A stretch of 64,000 nt of DNA from Corallococcus coralloides DSM 2259 (GCF_000255295.1 NC_017030.1:3596001-3660000), one strand, 5' to 3'. Shown: positions 52,501-61,721, numbered from the stretch's first letter. The notes: generated from the letters alone by a model not told the origin. Translations and numbers: made by a program.

Positions 52501-54177
52501 GTGTACTGCCCTTCCTGCGGCGCCGACGCCGAAGATTCCTCCCGTTACTGCCCCGCCTGCGGCGCGACGCTCCTGCGCACGGCGGACGGCGGCGACGAAT
52601 ACGTGGGCAAGACGATTGCCTCCAAGTACCGGGTGGAAGCCCTCATCGGCGAGGGCGGCATGGGCAAGGTGTACCGCGCCCGTCAGCTCGCGCTGGACAA
52701 GATGGTGGTGCTGAAGGTGCTGCGCCACACGCTGCTGTCGGACGAGCGCACCGTGGCGCGCTTCCAGCGCGAGGCCAAGGCCGCCAGCCGGTTGAACCAC
52801 CCCAACTCCATTAGCGTGCTGGACTTCGGTCAGGCGGACGACGGCGCGCTCTTCATCGCGATGGAGTACGTGGCCGGGCAGGACCTGCATCAGATCCTCA
52901 GCCGCGAGTGGCCGCTGGGCGAGGCGCGCGTGGTGCGCATCGCCCTGCAGATTCTGAGCGCGCTGTCGGACGCGCACGGCGCGGGCGTCATCCACCGGGA
53001 CCTGAAGCCCGAGAACATCATGGTGGAGCAGCGCCGCAACGAGCCGGACTTCGTGAAGGTGCTGGACTTCGGCATCGCGAAGATCACCGACTCGCAGGAC
53101 GAGGGCCCGGCCCTCACGCGCGCGGGCTTCGTGTGCGGCACCCCCGAGTACATGTCGCCCGAGCAGGCGCGGGGCGCGGTGCTGGACCATCGCTCGGACC
53201 TGTACGCGGTGGGCGTCATCCTCTACCAGCTGATGACGGGCCTGCTGCCCTTCGAGTCCGACTCGGCGGTGGGCTTCGCCACCAAGCACCTCACCGAGGA
53301 GCCGCCGCCGCCCACGCGCCGCCGTCCGGACGCGCGCATCTCTCCGGGAATGGAGCGGCTGATCCTCCGCGTCCTGTCCAAGGACCCGGATGACCGGCCG
53401 GCCAACGCCGCGGCCTTCAAGGCGGAGCTGCTCGCGGTCGACAAGGAGCGCCGTCGCGGAGGGGCCGCCGCCAACGACACGGGCGGTCGCCGTCCCCAGG
53501 CCTCCGGCGTGCTGGCTCCCATCCCTCGCAAGTCACAGGCCGCGCACAACGCCGCGCGCAACAACACGGCCTGGAACGACGTGACGGTGGAAGCCACCGT
53601 GCAGGGCCTGCCCCACTCGCGCACGCCGATCTCCGAAGAGGCCACGCTCGCGCCCGAGGGCACGCAGACCTCCGTGGTCGCGCCCGCCTCCGGTGGCGGC
53701 GAGGGCATCATCCTCTTCTTCAAGGCGCTCACCACCGTGCTGGTGCTGGGGGCGGTGGGCTTCTTCGTCTACTACTTCGGCATTGGGGCGGGCAGCGGCT
53801 CCGAGGGGAACCAGTACGTGGCGCCGCCCAACGCGCCCCGGCTGCTCACCTCCGGTTCGGATCAGCCGGACTACCTGCGGCAGATCCCCAGCAACGCGCG
53901 CAACGTGGACAAGGCGCGCAAGCTGACGCAGGACGGCGACCGCGACGTGATGGCCGGGGAGCTGGTGCGCGCGACCTCCAGCTACAAGGAAGCCTTCAAC
54001 TTCAACCCGGAAGCGGAGCTGGCCCTCAAGCTGGGGGAGCTGTACTGGCAGCGCGACAACACGGACGAGGCCCGCGGCTGGTGGGTGCGCCACCTGACCG
54101 ACATGCCCGACTCGCGTGCGCGTGCGTACATCGAGGTCCGGCTCGGCAGCCCGGTGGCGCGTCCCTCGTCGCCCTGA
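52501..54177 (+). CDS. Eukaryote-type Ser/Thr protein kinase with zinc ribbon and membrane segment
   Basis: A 558-residue kinase. Residues 1-25 are a zinc ribbon (YCPSCGADAEDSSRYCPACG). The kinase domain spans about 35-300: glycine loop EALIGEGGMGKVYRARQL, Lys in MVVLKVLRHT, catalytic loop GVIHRDLKPENIMVEQ, DFG in VLDFGIAKITD and APE-like GTPEYMSPEQARGAVLDHRS. After a linker rich in Arg and Thr comes one transmembrane helix (LTTVLVLGAVGFFVYYFGIG, about 410-430) and a C-terminal TPR-like part outside the cytoplasm (ALKLGELYWQRDNTDEARGW). GTG start. FHA genes on both sides face it. Confidence 0.93.
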   Translation: MYCPSCGADAEDSSRYCPACGATLLRTADGGDEYVGKTIASKYRVEALIGEGGMGKVYRARQLALDKMVVLKVLRHTLLSDERTVARFQREAKAASRLNHPNSISVLDFGQADDGALFIAMEYVAGQDLHQILSREWPLGEARVVRIALQILSALSDAHGAGVIHRDLKPENIMVEQRRNEPDFVKVLDFGIAKITDSQDEGPALTRAGFVCGTPEYMSPEQARGAVLDHRSDLYAVGVILYQLMTGLLPFESDSAVGFATKHLTEEPPPPTRRRPDARISPGMERLILRVLSKDPDDRPANAAAFKAELLAVDKERRRGGAAANDTGGRRPQASGVLAPIPRKSQAAHNAARNNTAWNDVTVEATVQGLPHSRTPISEEATLAPEGTQTSVVAPASGGGEGIILFFKALTTVLVLGAVGFFVYYFGIGAGSGSEGNQYVAPPNAPRLLTSGSDQPDYLRQIPSNARNVDKARKLTQDGDRDVMAGELVRATSSYKEAFNFNPEAELALKLGELYWQRDNTDEARGWWVRHLTDMPDSRARAYIEVRLGSPVARPSSP

Positions 54178-54235
54178 GTGCCGGTAGCGACCGGCCCGGC
54201 CCGTCCCGGCTCGGTGCTGCGCGGGCCGCTTCCCG

Positions 54236-55420
54236 TCAGCCCAGCGTCTCCACCTGCATGACGTGCTGGCCCAGGCGGACGCGGTCGCCCGGACGCAGCT
54301 GCCGCTCCGTCGCGGGCGGGATGCGCACGAAGGTGCCCAGGCCTCCGGAGAGGTCGCGCAGCATCGCGCCTGTCGCCGTGGGGCTCAGCTCGCAGTGCCG
54401 ACCGGCGAGTCCTTCATCGTTCGGGTACGCGAGGTCGCAGTGGGCCTGTCCGATGGTGAGCAGTGCCGCGGCCGTCACCACCGCGCGGCCCGCCCTGCCA
54501 CCCATGTGCACCTCCTCCACGCCGTACAGCGCCTGGCCGAGCGGCACGGGCGAGCCATACGGGGTGGGGCGGCCCGCCACGGGCGCGGGGGCCTCCACGC
54601 GGCCGGTGAAGCGGAACAGCCGCTGGCCGGCGCTGAAGAGGGCGCGCGGCGCCAGGGGCTCCGTGCCGGCGAAGGTGACGTAGACGCCCGACGCGCTCGA
54701 CTCGTCGCGCACGAAGAGGGCGCCGTCCTTCACGAGGAAGGTGGCGTGCAGCGGCGACACGAAGACGTCGTCCGGGAAGAGGATGGCGCCGCGCTGGCGG
54801 CCCACCACGCAGCCCGTCACCGGGAGCTTGTAGCGCTGGCCGCGCGTCGTCCCGGCGATCACCGCCAGTCCGAAGCGCGACGCCACCGGCGCGGGACGGG
54901 CCGTGGCACCCGTCGTCGTGGGAGGCGCGCCTGCCGGAACCGGAGCCGTGGCTCCCGTCCCGCCGCGAGGGGGCAGGGCGTTGTCCGGCACGGGCGGGGG
55001 CGGGCGGGTGTTCGCGGGCGGCAAGGCCGGCCCGTAGCCCGCGCGGGGAGGCGGCGGCGTCCCGGCGGCCGGCGACGCGGCCCGGCGGGCCTCCACCATC
55101 AGCCCCTGGGCGGCGGTGGGCGGCGGGGTGCGCGCGGAGGGCTTGAGCCCGGGCGGCACCGCGCTGGGGGGCAGGGGCGGCGCGGGCGGCGTGGTGGGTT
55201 CGCCCGGGCGGGGGAAGCTCGCGACGGCGGCGGGGCGGCCGGGGCCCGCGACAGGGGGCGGCGTCGCCGGCCGGGGCGGGGTCGTGGCCGCCGGACGGGG
55301 GGCCGGAGCGGCCTCCTCCATCGCCTGGCCGCACAGCACGCAGGTGGCCGAGCGTGGCGGGTTGAAGCCGTCACAATTCGGGCAGACCACCGGGAGCGCG
55401 GACAGCAGAAGCTGAGACAT
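54236..55420 (-). CDS. Zinc-ribbon protein with FHA domains and Pro-rich linker
   Basis: A 394-residue protein. The start LPVVCPNCDGFNPPRSATCV then LCGQ is a zinc ribbon. A linker of about 130 residues is almost only Pro, Ala and Thr. One FHA domain lies about residues 185-270 (VVGRQRGAILFPDDVFVSPL then HATFLV, FVRDESSASGVYVTF) and a second about 300-390 (AGRHCELSPTATGAMLRDLS then GGLGTFVRI). It should bind phosphorylated partners, perhaps of the convergent kinase. Strongly biased codons explain the long open frame on the other strand. Confidence 0.88.
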   Translation of the reverse strand: MSQLLLSALPVVCPNCDGFNPPRSATCVLCGQAMEEAAPAPRPAATTPPRPATPPPVAGPGRPAAVASFPRPGEPTTPPAPPLPPSAVPPGLKPSARTPPPTAAQGLMVEARRAASPAAGTPPPPRAGYGPALPPANTRPPPPVPDNALPPRGGTGATAPVPAGAPPTTTGATARPAPVASRFGLAVIAGTTRGQRYKLPVTGCVVGRQRGAILFPDDVFVSPLHATFLVKDGALFVRDESSASGVYVTFAGTEPLAPRALFSAGQRLFRFTGRVEAPAPVAGRPTPYGSPVPLGQALYGVEEVHMGGRAGRAVVTAAALLTIGQAHCDLAYPNDEGLAGRHCELSPTATGAMLRDLSGGLGTFVRIPPATERQLRPGDRVRLGQHVMQVETLG

Positions 55421-55579
55421 GGGCAGAGGGCCAATCTAGGGGGGCGTGAAACGCCGGGTCAACGAAAGCCTCGGACCAATATCCAAGGCGCCCGGGCCTC
55501 CAGGACCCGGCGGGGCACGCGATGTTCCAGGGTAACGTTGCCCCTGCTGTTTGAGGCAGTTACGATTGTCACCGCCTCG

Positions 55580-57799
55580 ATGATTCGCCTGAACGACATC
55601 CTGCAGCGGGTTGCGTCGTACCACCCGGACCCCGACCTGGACATCATCAAGAAGGCGTACGTCTACTCGGCCAAGGTCCATCAAGGGCAGCTCCGCAAGT
55701 CGGGAGAGCCCTACCTCATCCACCCGCTGGAGGTGGCGGGCATCCTGGCGGAGCTGAAGCTGGACGAAGCGTCCATCGTCACCGGCCTGCTCCACGACAC
55801 CATCGAGGACACGCTCGCCACGGCGGAGGAGCTCACGGAGCTCTTCGGCCCGGAGGTCGCCCAGCTGGTGGACGGCGTGACGAAGCTGTCCAAGTTCTCC
55901 GCGTCCGCGACGCTCTCCCAGGAGGAGAAGCAGGCGGAGAACTTCCGCAAGATGATCATCGCGATGGCGCAGGACATCCGCGTCATCCTCGTGAAGCTGG
56001 CGGACCGCACGCACAACATGCGGACGCTGGATCACATGTCGGAAGAGAAGCAGGCCCGCATCGGACAGGAGACGCTGGACATCTACGCGCCCCTGGCCAA
56101 CCGGCTGGGCATCTCCTGGATCAAGACGGAGCTGGAGGACCTGTCCTTCCGCTACGTGAAGCCCCAGGAGTTCTTCGCGCTGGAGGAGCAGCTCAACAAG
56201 CGCAAGAAGGAGCGCGAGGCGTACATCGAGGACACCTGCGACCTGATGCGCGCGAAGCTCCAGGAGCGCGGCCTCAAGGGCGACGTCAGCGGGCGCTTCA
56301 AGCACGTCTACAGCATCTGGAAGAAGATCAAGTCGCAGGGTATCGACTTCGATCAGATCCACGACATCATCGCGTTCCGCATCATCGCGCCGTCGGTGCC
56401 CTCCTGCTACGAGGCGCTGGGCATGGTGCACCAGATGTGGAAGCCGGTGCCCGGGCGCTTCAAGGACTTCATCGCCATCCCGAAGCCCAACATGTACCAG
56501 TCCCTGCACACCACGGTGATTGGTCCGTTGAGCGAGCGCGTGGAGGTGCAGATCCGCACCGCGGAGATGCACAAGATCGCGGAAGAGGGCATCGCCGCGC
56601 ACTGGGCCTACAAGGAAGGCCGCGCGCCCATCTCCAAGGACGACGAGAAGTTCGCCTGGCTGCGCCAGCTGATGGAGTGGCAGCAGGACCTCAAGGACCC
56701 CAAGGAGTTCCTGGAGACGGTGAAGGTCGACCTCTTCACCGACGAAGTCTTCGTCTTCACGCCCAAGGGCGACGTGCGCAGCCTGCCGCGCGGCGCGACG
56801 CCGGTGGACTTCGCGTACGCCATCCACTCGGACGTGGGCGGCCGGTGCGTGGGCGCCAAGGTGAACGGGAAGATTGTTCCCCTGCGCTACAAGCTGAAGA
56901 ACGGCGACACGGTGGAGGTGCTCACCAGCCCGCAGGCGCACCCGTCCAAGGACTGGCTCACCTTCGTCAAGACGAGCCGCGCGCAGCAGCGCATCCGCGG
57001 CTTCATCAAGCAGCAGCAGCGCGACAAGAGCCTGCAGCTGGGCCGTGAATTGGTGGAGCGCGAGTTCAAGCGCTTCCAGCTCAACTTCAACAAGCTGGTG
57101 CGCTCCGGCGAGGTGAAGAAGGTCGCCGAGGAGCTGGGCTTCCGCGTCGAGGACGACATGCTGGTCGCCATCGGCTACGGCAAGGTGACGCCGCAGCAGC
57201 TGGTGCAGCGAATCGTGCCGCAGGAGAAGCTGGCGCAGGCGGAGCCGCCTCCGCGGCCCACGGACGGCGGTGGGACGGGCAACGGCTCCGGGGCGAACGC
57301 CTCCATGCTGCCGGGCCTGTCGCGCATGACGGACCTGGCCAAGCGGCTGGTGGGGCGCAACAGCCGCAGCGGCGTCCAGATTGGCGGCGTGGACGACGTG
57401 CTGGTGCGCTTCGGGCGCTGTTGCAACCCCGTTCCCGGGGACCCCATCGCGGGGTTCATCACCCGGGGGCGGGGTGTGACGGTGCACACGGTGGGGTGTG
57501 AGAAGGCCCTGGCCACGGACCCCGAGCGGCGCGTGGACGTGTCCTGGGACGTGAAGGGCGACTTCAAGCGGCCCGTCACGCTGCGCGTGCTGACGGCGGA
57601 CCGGCCGGGCCTGCTGGCGGACATCACCAACACGTTCTCCAAGAAGAGCGTCAACATCTCCCAGGCGAACTGCCGGGCCACCGGCGACGACCGGGCCGTC
57701 AATACCTTCGAGGTCACCATCTCCGACCTCAAGCAGCTGACGGACCTGATGCGCTCCATCGAGCGGTTGACGGGCGTCTACTCGGTCGAGCGAATCTAG
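55580..57799 (+). CDS. rel: Bifunctional (p)ppGpp synthetase/hydrolase
   Basis: A 739-residue RelA/SpoT homologue controlling the stringent response. The HD hydrolase domain is intact (VTGLLHDTIEDTLATAEEL, His72-Asp73), so it can degrade ppGpp. The synthetase domain has FKHVYSIWKKIKSQGIDFDQ, RFKDFIAIPKPNMYQSLHTT and EVQIRTAEMHKIAEEGIAAH then W. TGS (VFVFTPKGDVRSLPRGATPV), a zinc-finger-like VRFGRCCNPVPGDPIAGFIT and an ACT domain at the end (LRVLTADRPGLLADITNTFS) follow. ATG 55580 gives the usual start; longer frames upstream are antisense to the FHA gene. Confidence 0.95.
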   Translation: MIRLNDILQRVASYHPDPDLDIIKKAYVYSAKVHQGQLRKSGEPYLIHPLEVAGILAELKLDEASIVTGLLHDTIEDTLATAEELTELFGPEVAQLVDGVTKLSKFSASATLSQEEKQAENFRKMIIAMAQDIRVILVKLADRTHNMRTLDHMSEEKQARIGQETLDIYAPLANRLGISWIKTELEDLSFRYVKPQEFFALEEQLNKRKKEREAYIEDTCDLMRAKLQERGLKGDVSGRFKHVYSIWKKIKSQGIDFDQIHDIIAFRIIAPSVPSCYEALGMVHQMWKPVPGRFKDFIAIPKPNMYQSLHTTVIGPLSERVEVQIRTAEMHKIAEEGIAAHWAYKEGRAPISKDDEKFAWLRQLMEWQQDLKDPKEFLETVKVDLFTDEVFVFTPKGDVRSLPRGATPVDFAYAIHSDVGGRCVGAKVNGKIVPLRYKLKNGDTVEVLTSPQAHPSKDWLTFVKTSRAQQRIRGFIKQQQRDKSLQLGRELVEREFKRFQLNFNKLVRSGEVKKVAEELGFRVEDDMLVAIGYGKVTPQQLVQRIVPQEKLAQAEPPPRPTDGGGTGNGSGANASMLPGLSRMTDLAKRLVGRNSRSGVQIGGVDDVLVRFGRCCNPVPGDPIAGFITRGRGVTVHTVGCEKALATDPERRVDVSWDVKGDFKRPVTLRVLTADRPGLLADITNTFSKKSVNISQANCRATGDDRAVNTFEVTISDLKQLTDLMRSIERLTGVYSVERI

Positions 57800-57878
57800 C
57801 CCTGTCCTGTGCTACAGCCCGCGGCGGACCCGCGGCCCCCGTCCTCTTTGGGGGCCGCCTCAACGCGAGGTGTGCTGC

Positions 57879-58265
57879 ATGGCGCGCAAGGCAATCCACT
57901 CCGACGACGCCCCCAAGGCGATTGGCCCCTACTCTCAGGCCGTGCAGGTGGACGCCGGGAAGATGACGTTCCTGTCCGGCCAGATTCCCCTGGACCCGAA
58001 GACGATGGAGCTGGTCCCCGGTGACGTCGTCGCGCAGGCCGAGCAGGTGATGAAGAACCTGCAGGCCGTGCTCGCCGCCAGCGGCCTGGACTTCAGCCAC
58101 GTCGTGCGCTGCACCATCTTCCTCACCAACCTGGGTGACTTCGCCAAGGTGAACGAGGTGTACGCCCGCGCCTTCTCCGGCTCGCCGCCGGCCCGCGCCA
58201 CCGTGCAGGTGTCCGCGTTGCCGCGCGGCTCCCAGGTGGAGATCGACGCCATCGCCATCTCCTGA
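57879..58265 (+). CDS. ridA: RidA-family enamine/imine deaminase
   Basis: A 128-residue trimeric YjgF/RidA protein that hydrolyses reactive 2-aminoacrylate and similar imines. AIGPYSQAVQVDAGKMTFLS, SGQIPLDP, the conserved Arg in VVRCTIFLTNLGDFAKVNEV and the Pro-Arg-Ala in SPPARATVQVSALPRGSQVE then IDAIA are all present. It follows rel by 79 bases. Confidence 0.95.
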   Translation: MARKAIHSDDAPKAIGPYSQAVQVDAGKMTFLSGQIPLDPKTMELVPGDVVAQAEQVMKNLQAVLAASGLDFSHVVRCTIFLTNLGDFAKVNEVYARAFSGSPPARATVQVSALPRGSQVEIDAIAIS

Positions 58266-58299
58266 AGAAGCCGCACCCCGGCCAGTCGCTGGAAACACG

Positions 58300-58336
58300 A
58301 AGGCCGCCGGTTCCCGCTGTGGGAGCCGACGGCCTT
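58300..58336. terminator. Long hairpin between convergent ridA and the DsbA-type gene
   Basis: AAGGCCGCCGGTTCCC and GGGAGCCGACGGCCTT form a 16-pair stem with few mismatches over a GCTGT loop. It fits a two-way terminator, although T-runs are short. Confidence 0.6.
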
Positions 58337-58359
58337 GGTGCTTCAGGAGCGGGGGAGGG

Positions 58360-60339
58360 CTACTTCGCTTCCGCCGCCATCGCCACGCCGGCCTTCTTCA
58401 GCTCCTCGTCGATGACCTTCTTGAAGGCATCGAAGGGCTGCGCACCGACCAGCGTGCGGCCGTTGATGAAGAACGTCGGGGTGCCGTTGGCGCCCTTGGC
58501 GGAGCCGTCCGCCATGTCCGCCTCGATCTGCTTGTCGTACTTGCCCGAGTCCAGGTCCGTCTTGAACTTGTTCACGTTCAGGCCGATTTCCTGGGCGTAC
58601 TTCTCCAGGCTGGCGCGGTCCAGGGCGCGCTGGTTGGCGAAGAGCTTGTCGTGCATCTCCCAGAACTTGCCCTGCTCGTTCGCGGCCATGGAGGCCACGG
58701 CGGCGAGCTTCGCGTTCTGGTGGAAGGGCAGGGGCTGGTGCTTGAAGGCGAACTTGACCTTGCCCTTGTAGGCCTTCTCCACCTGCTCGATGGTCGGCAC
58801 GGCGCGGCTGCAGAAGGGGCACTCGAAGTCGGACCAGGCGACGATGGTGACGGGCGCGTTCTTCGGGCCGCGCACCGGGGCGTTGCCCACTTCCACCTTC
58901 TGCACGGCCGGCTCGGCGGGCGCCGCGGGGGCGGCCGGAGCGGCGTTCACGTTGTCCTGGTTCAGCTTGGCGTAGAGGTCCTCCGCCTTGGTGCCGGCGG
59001 CGAGCGCCTTGTCGGCCTTGGCGATCTCCTGGTCGATGAGGGGCTTGAAGGCCTCGAAGGGCTGCGCGCCGGAGAGGAAGCGGCCGTTGATGAAGAAGGC
59101 CGGGGTGCCGTTGGCGCCCACCGCGCTGCCCGCGGCGGAGTCCGCGTCCACCTTCGCGGAGATCTTGCTCGACTCCAGGGCGGCCTTGAACTTGTTCATG
59201 TCCAGGCCCAGCTCCTGGGCGTACTTCTCCAGGTCACCGCGCTCCAGGGCGCGCTGGTTGGCGAAGAGCTTGTCGTGCATCTCCCAGAACTTGCCCTGCT
59301 CGTGGGCGGCCATGGAGGCGACGGCCGCGATCTTCGCGTGCGAGTGCATGGGCAGCGGCTGGTGGCGGAACACCACGCGCACGTCCTTGCCGTAGGTCTC
59401 CTTGATCTTGTTGAGCGTCGGCACGGCGCGGCTGCAGAACGGGCACTCGAAGTCCGACCACTCGACGATGGTCACCTTCGCGGTGGCCGGGCCGAAGGAG
59501 GGGGAGTCCGCGGGGATCTCAATCTTCTTCGCGGCGGCGGGGGGCTCCGCCTGCTGCTGGGCGGCCTTGGCCGGGGCGCGCTCGACGCCCTTCTCGATGG
59601 TGCGCGCGTACACCTGCGACGGCGCGACGCCGCTCTTCACCAGGCCCTCGGCCTTGGCGAGCTCCTCGTCGATGAGGGCCTTGAAGTTGTCGATGGGCTG
59701 CGCGCCGGAGAGGAAGCGGCCGTTGATGAAGAAGGCCGGCGTGCCGCTGGCGCCCATCTGCTGGGCCAGGGCCTGATCCTTGTCGATGGTGGCGCCCAGG
59801 CGCTCATCCGCCATGTCCGCCTTCCACTTCGCCACGTCCAGGCCAATCTGCTTGGCGTAGCCCTCCAGGCTCTCCCCATCCAGCTTCTTGTTGTTGGCGA
59901 AGAGCAGGTTGTGCATGTCCCAGTACTTGCCCTGCTCACCGGCCGCGAGCGCCGCGAGCGCCGCGGGACGCGCGTGCGGGTGGAAGGACAGCGGGTTCTG
60001 GCGCATCACGACGCGCAGCTTGTTGCCGTAGTCCTTCTGGAGCTGCTCGACGGTGTTGTGCGCGCGGCTGCAGAACGGGCACTCGTAGTCGGAGAACTCC
60101 ACGATGGTGACGAGCGCGTTGACGCTGCCCTTCGTCGGGGCGCCGTCGACGGGCACCTTGAAGACGGTGGGGTCCACGGCGCGCGCGGGCTTGTTGGCCG
60201 CCTGCGCGGCGGGGGGCGTAGTGCCGGTGCTGGGCTTCGAGCCGGTGGCGGCACGGCCGCCAACGAACCCGAGCACCAGGCCGACCAGCAAGGCCACGAT
60301 GACATTGGGCTTCATGGGTTGGGAATGCTCCTGCGCCAT
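58360..60339 (-). CDS. Membrane-anchored protein with three tandem DsbA-like domains
   Basis: A 659-residue protein. An N-terminal helix (VIVALLVGLVLGFVGGRAAT) anchors it in the inner membrane, with the rest outside. Three homologous thioredoxin-like domains follow, each with an F-S-D/W-S-D-type strand and a CPFC active site: SDYECPFCSRAHN (Cys87/90), SDFECPFCSRAVPTLNKI (Cys299/302) and SDFECPFCSRAVPTIEQV (Cys507/510); each also has the cis-Pro loop GTPAFFINGRFLSG or GTPTFFINGRTLVG. Domains 2 and 3 are the most alike, also at DNA level. Ala/Pro linkers separate them. GGAG lies eight bases before ATG 60339. Single-domain DsbA is normal; three active sites in one chain are unusual. Confidence 0.9.
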   Translation of the reverse strand: MAQEHSQPMKPNVIVALLVGLVLGFVGGRAATGSKPSTGTTPPAAQAANKPARAVDPTVFKVPVDGAPTKGSVNALVTIVEFSDYECPFCSRAHNTVEQLQKDYGNKLRVVMRQNPLSFHPHARPAALAALAAGEQGKYWDMHNLLFANNKKLDGESLEGYAKQIGLDVAKWKADMADERLGATIDKDQALAQQMGASGTPAFFINGRFLSGAQPIDNFKALIDEELAKAEGLVKSGVAPSQVYARTIEKGVERAPAKAAQQQAEPPAAAKKIEIPADSPSFGPATAKVTIVEWSDFECPFCSRAVPTLNKIKETYGKDVRVVFRHQPLPMHSHAKIAAVASMAAHEQGKFWEMHDKLFANQRALERGDLEKYAQELGLDMNKFKAALESSKISAKVDADSAAGSAVGANGTPAFFINGRFLSGAQPFEAFKPLIDQEIAKADKALAAGTKAEDLYAKLNQDNVNAAPAAPAAPAEPAVQKVEVGNAPVRGPKNAPVTIVAWSDFECPFCSRAVPTIEQVEKAYKGKVKFAFKHQPLPFHQNAKLAAVASMAANEQGKFWEMHDKLFANQRALDRASLEKYAQEIGLNVNKFKTDLDSGKYDKQIEADMADGSAKGANGTPTFFINGRTLVGAQPFDAFKKVIDEELKKAGVAMAAEAK

Positions 60340-60559
60340 AGGTCCGACTCCGGGCCCCAAGCGGGTGTCTGGGTAGGGAAAGGGCGGGGTACTTAACAGA
60401 GGGAATTCCAGACACGCAAGCCGCGATGACCGCCTGCGTCCGCCCGATATCCAGAGGCCTCGAAGGGGCGGACAACGACGCTGGGGACACCAAAATTCCC
60501 TCTCAGCGCGCGTGTCGTGTCGCTTCGTCCGTTCGGGTTCCATGCCAGGATGCGCGGCC

Positions 60560-60790
60560 ATGGAAGCCGGTGTGCGCGTGGATACGTCCGGGGCCCTCTG
60601 CCCGGTGCCCATCCTGGAGATTGCCAAGGCGATGCGCCGCCTTGCGCCCGGGACGCTGGTGGAGCTCGTCTCCACCGACCGGGGGCTGGAGGCGGACCTG
60701 CCCGCGTGGTGCGACGCGACGGGCAACGAGCTCGTCCGCATGGAGCGCCGGGGCGCCCACTATGTGGGCTGGGTCCGCAAGGCGGGGTGA
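60560..60790 (+). CDS. tusA: TusA-type sulfur carrier protein
   Basis: A 76-residue sulfurtransferase-like protein. VDTSGALCPVPILEIAKAMR holds the conserved C-P-x-P with the sulfur-carrying Cys, and LVRMERRGAHYVGWVRK is the usual end. TusA hands sulfur to tRNA thiolation and to cofactor synthesis. The ATG 60560 is used; ATG 60542 is in frame and would add six residues. It ends 20 bases before the stop of the convergent ABC ATPase gene. Confidence 0.88.
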   Translation: MEAGVRVDTSGALCPVPILEIAKAMRRLAPGTLVELVSTDRGLEADLPAWCDATGNELVRMERRGAHYVGWVRKAG

Positions 60791-60809
60791 GCGTCCGTGG
60801 GGCGCGGGC

Positions 60810-61721
60810 CTACAGCAGCTGAAGGACGCGGTCCTCCAGGCGGCGGCCGCGGCTGACGCCGAGGATGAGCACCTGGTGCTGGAGGAGGTGGCCAACGGTG
60901 TGGCTGATGACCTCCTCGGCCTTGTGGGCCTGGCCGTCGAAGCGCACGCGCAGCACGTCCGTTCCCTCCATGCGTGCGTCGGTGACGCCGGGCAGGGAGG
61001 TGATTTCGGGGATGATGACGTCGCCCCGGGCAATCTGGACGCGGAACTCGGCGCCCTGGCCGGTGAGCTCCGACATGGTGCCGGCCTGGGCGAGCGAGCC
61101 CTTGTCGAGGATGGCGGCGGCGTCGCACAGCTCCTCCAGCTCCTGGAGGTTGTGGCTGGAGACGACCACCGTCTGCGTGCCCTTCATGTCCTTGATGACC
61201 TGACGCACCTGCGCGGCGATACGCGGATCCAGGCCGGCGGTGGGCTCGTCCAGGAGGACGAGCGGCGGGCGGCCCATCAGGGCCTGGGCCATGGCGGCGC
61301 GCTTGGCCATGCCGTGGCTGAGCGCCTGCGTCTGGACCTTCCAGGCCTCCATCAGGCCCACCTTCTCCAGGGCGCCGCGGGCCTCGTGCTCGGGCTGGGG
61401 CAGGTCCGACAGGCGGGCCCAGTACATGAGCAGCGCGCCCACCTCCCAGCCAGGGGGCAGCACCGCGTCCTGGGGCAGCGCGCCCACGCGGCCCTTGAGG
61501 GCGCCGGGCGCGGTGGGGGACACGCCCATCACCTGGAGCGAGCCCTCGGACGGGTAGAGGTAGCCGCACATCATGGAGAAGGTGGTCGTCTTACCGGCGC
61601 CGTTGGGGCCGATGAGCCCGAAGACGTCACCCTGCCGCACCTGGAGGCTCACCGCGTTGACGGCGACCTTGGGGCCGAAGCGCTTGGAGACGTTGTTCAG
61701 CTGGATGGCCAGGTCGCTCAC
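60810..61721 (-). CDS. ABC exporter ATP-binding protein
   Basis: A 303-residue ATPase of the DrrA/CcmA/NatA type. Walker A is GLIGPNGAGKTTTFSMMCGY, the signature is LSHGMAKRAAMAQALMGRPP, Walker B LVLLDEPTAGLDPRIAAQVR and the switch His is in VVVSSHNLQELEELCD. The signature has S-H-G-M instead of S-G-G-Q, a common variant in this family. Its start overlaps the stop of the permease gene by four bases. With the permease it forms an ABC-2 exporter; the cargo is not known. Confidence 0.92.
   Translation of the reverse strand: MSDLAIQLNNVSKRFGPKVAVNAVSLQVRQGDVFGLIGPNGAGKTTTFSMMCGYLYPSEGSLQVMGVSPTAPGALKGRVGALPQDAVLPPGWEVGALLMYWARLSDLPQPEHEARGALEKVGLMEAWKVQTQALSHGMAKRAAMAQALMGRPPLVLLDEPTAGLDPRIAAQVRQVIKDMKGTQTVVVSSHNLQELEELCDAAAILDKGSLAQAGTMSELTGQGAEFRVQIARGDVIIPEITSLPGVTDARMEGTDVLRVRFDGQAHKAEEVISHTVGHLLQHQVLILGVSRGRRLEDRVLQLL

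Noticed and set aside
55021-55300. Pro/Gly-rich repetitive DNA that might be a minisatellite or CRISPR-like array
   Set aside because: It codes for the Pro/Ala/Thr linker of the FHA protein; units are irregular, with no spacers or constant repeats. No CRISPR array was seen anywhere in the window.
54263-55579. N-terminal extension of rel by over 400 residues
   Set aside because: The extension is exactly antisense to a clear FHA/zinc-ribbon gene and consists of Arg/Gly/Ala repeats; Rel proteins start close to the ATG at 55580.
58651-60396. A 581-residue plus-strand frame across the DsbA-type gene
   Set aside because: Its sequence is Leu/Gly/Glu/Arg low-complexity text mirroring the triple repeat; the minus frame has CPFC motifs, an anchor and a ribosome site.
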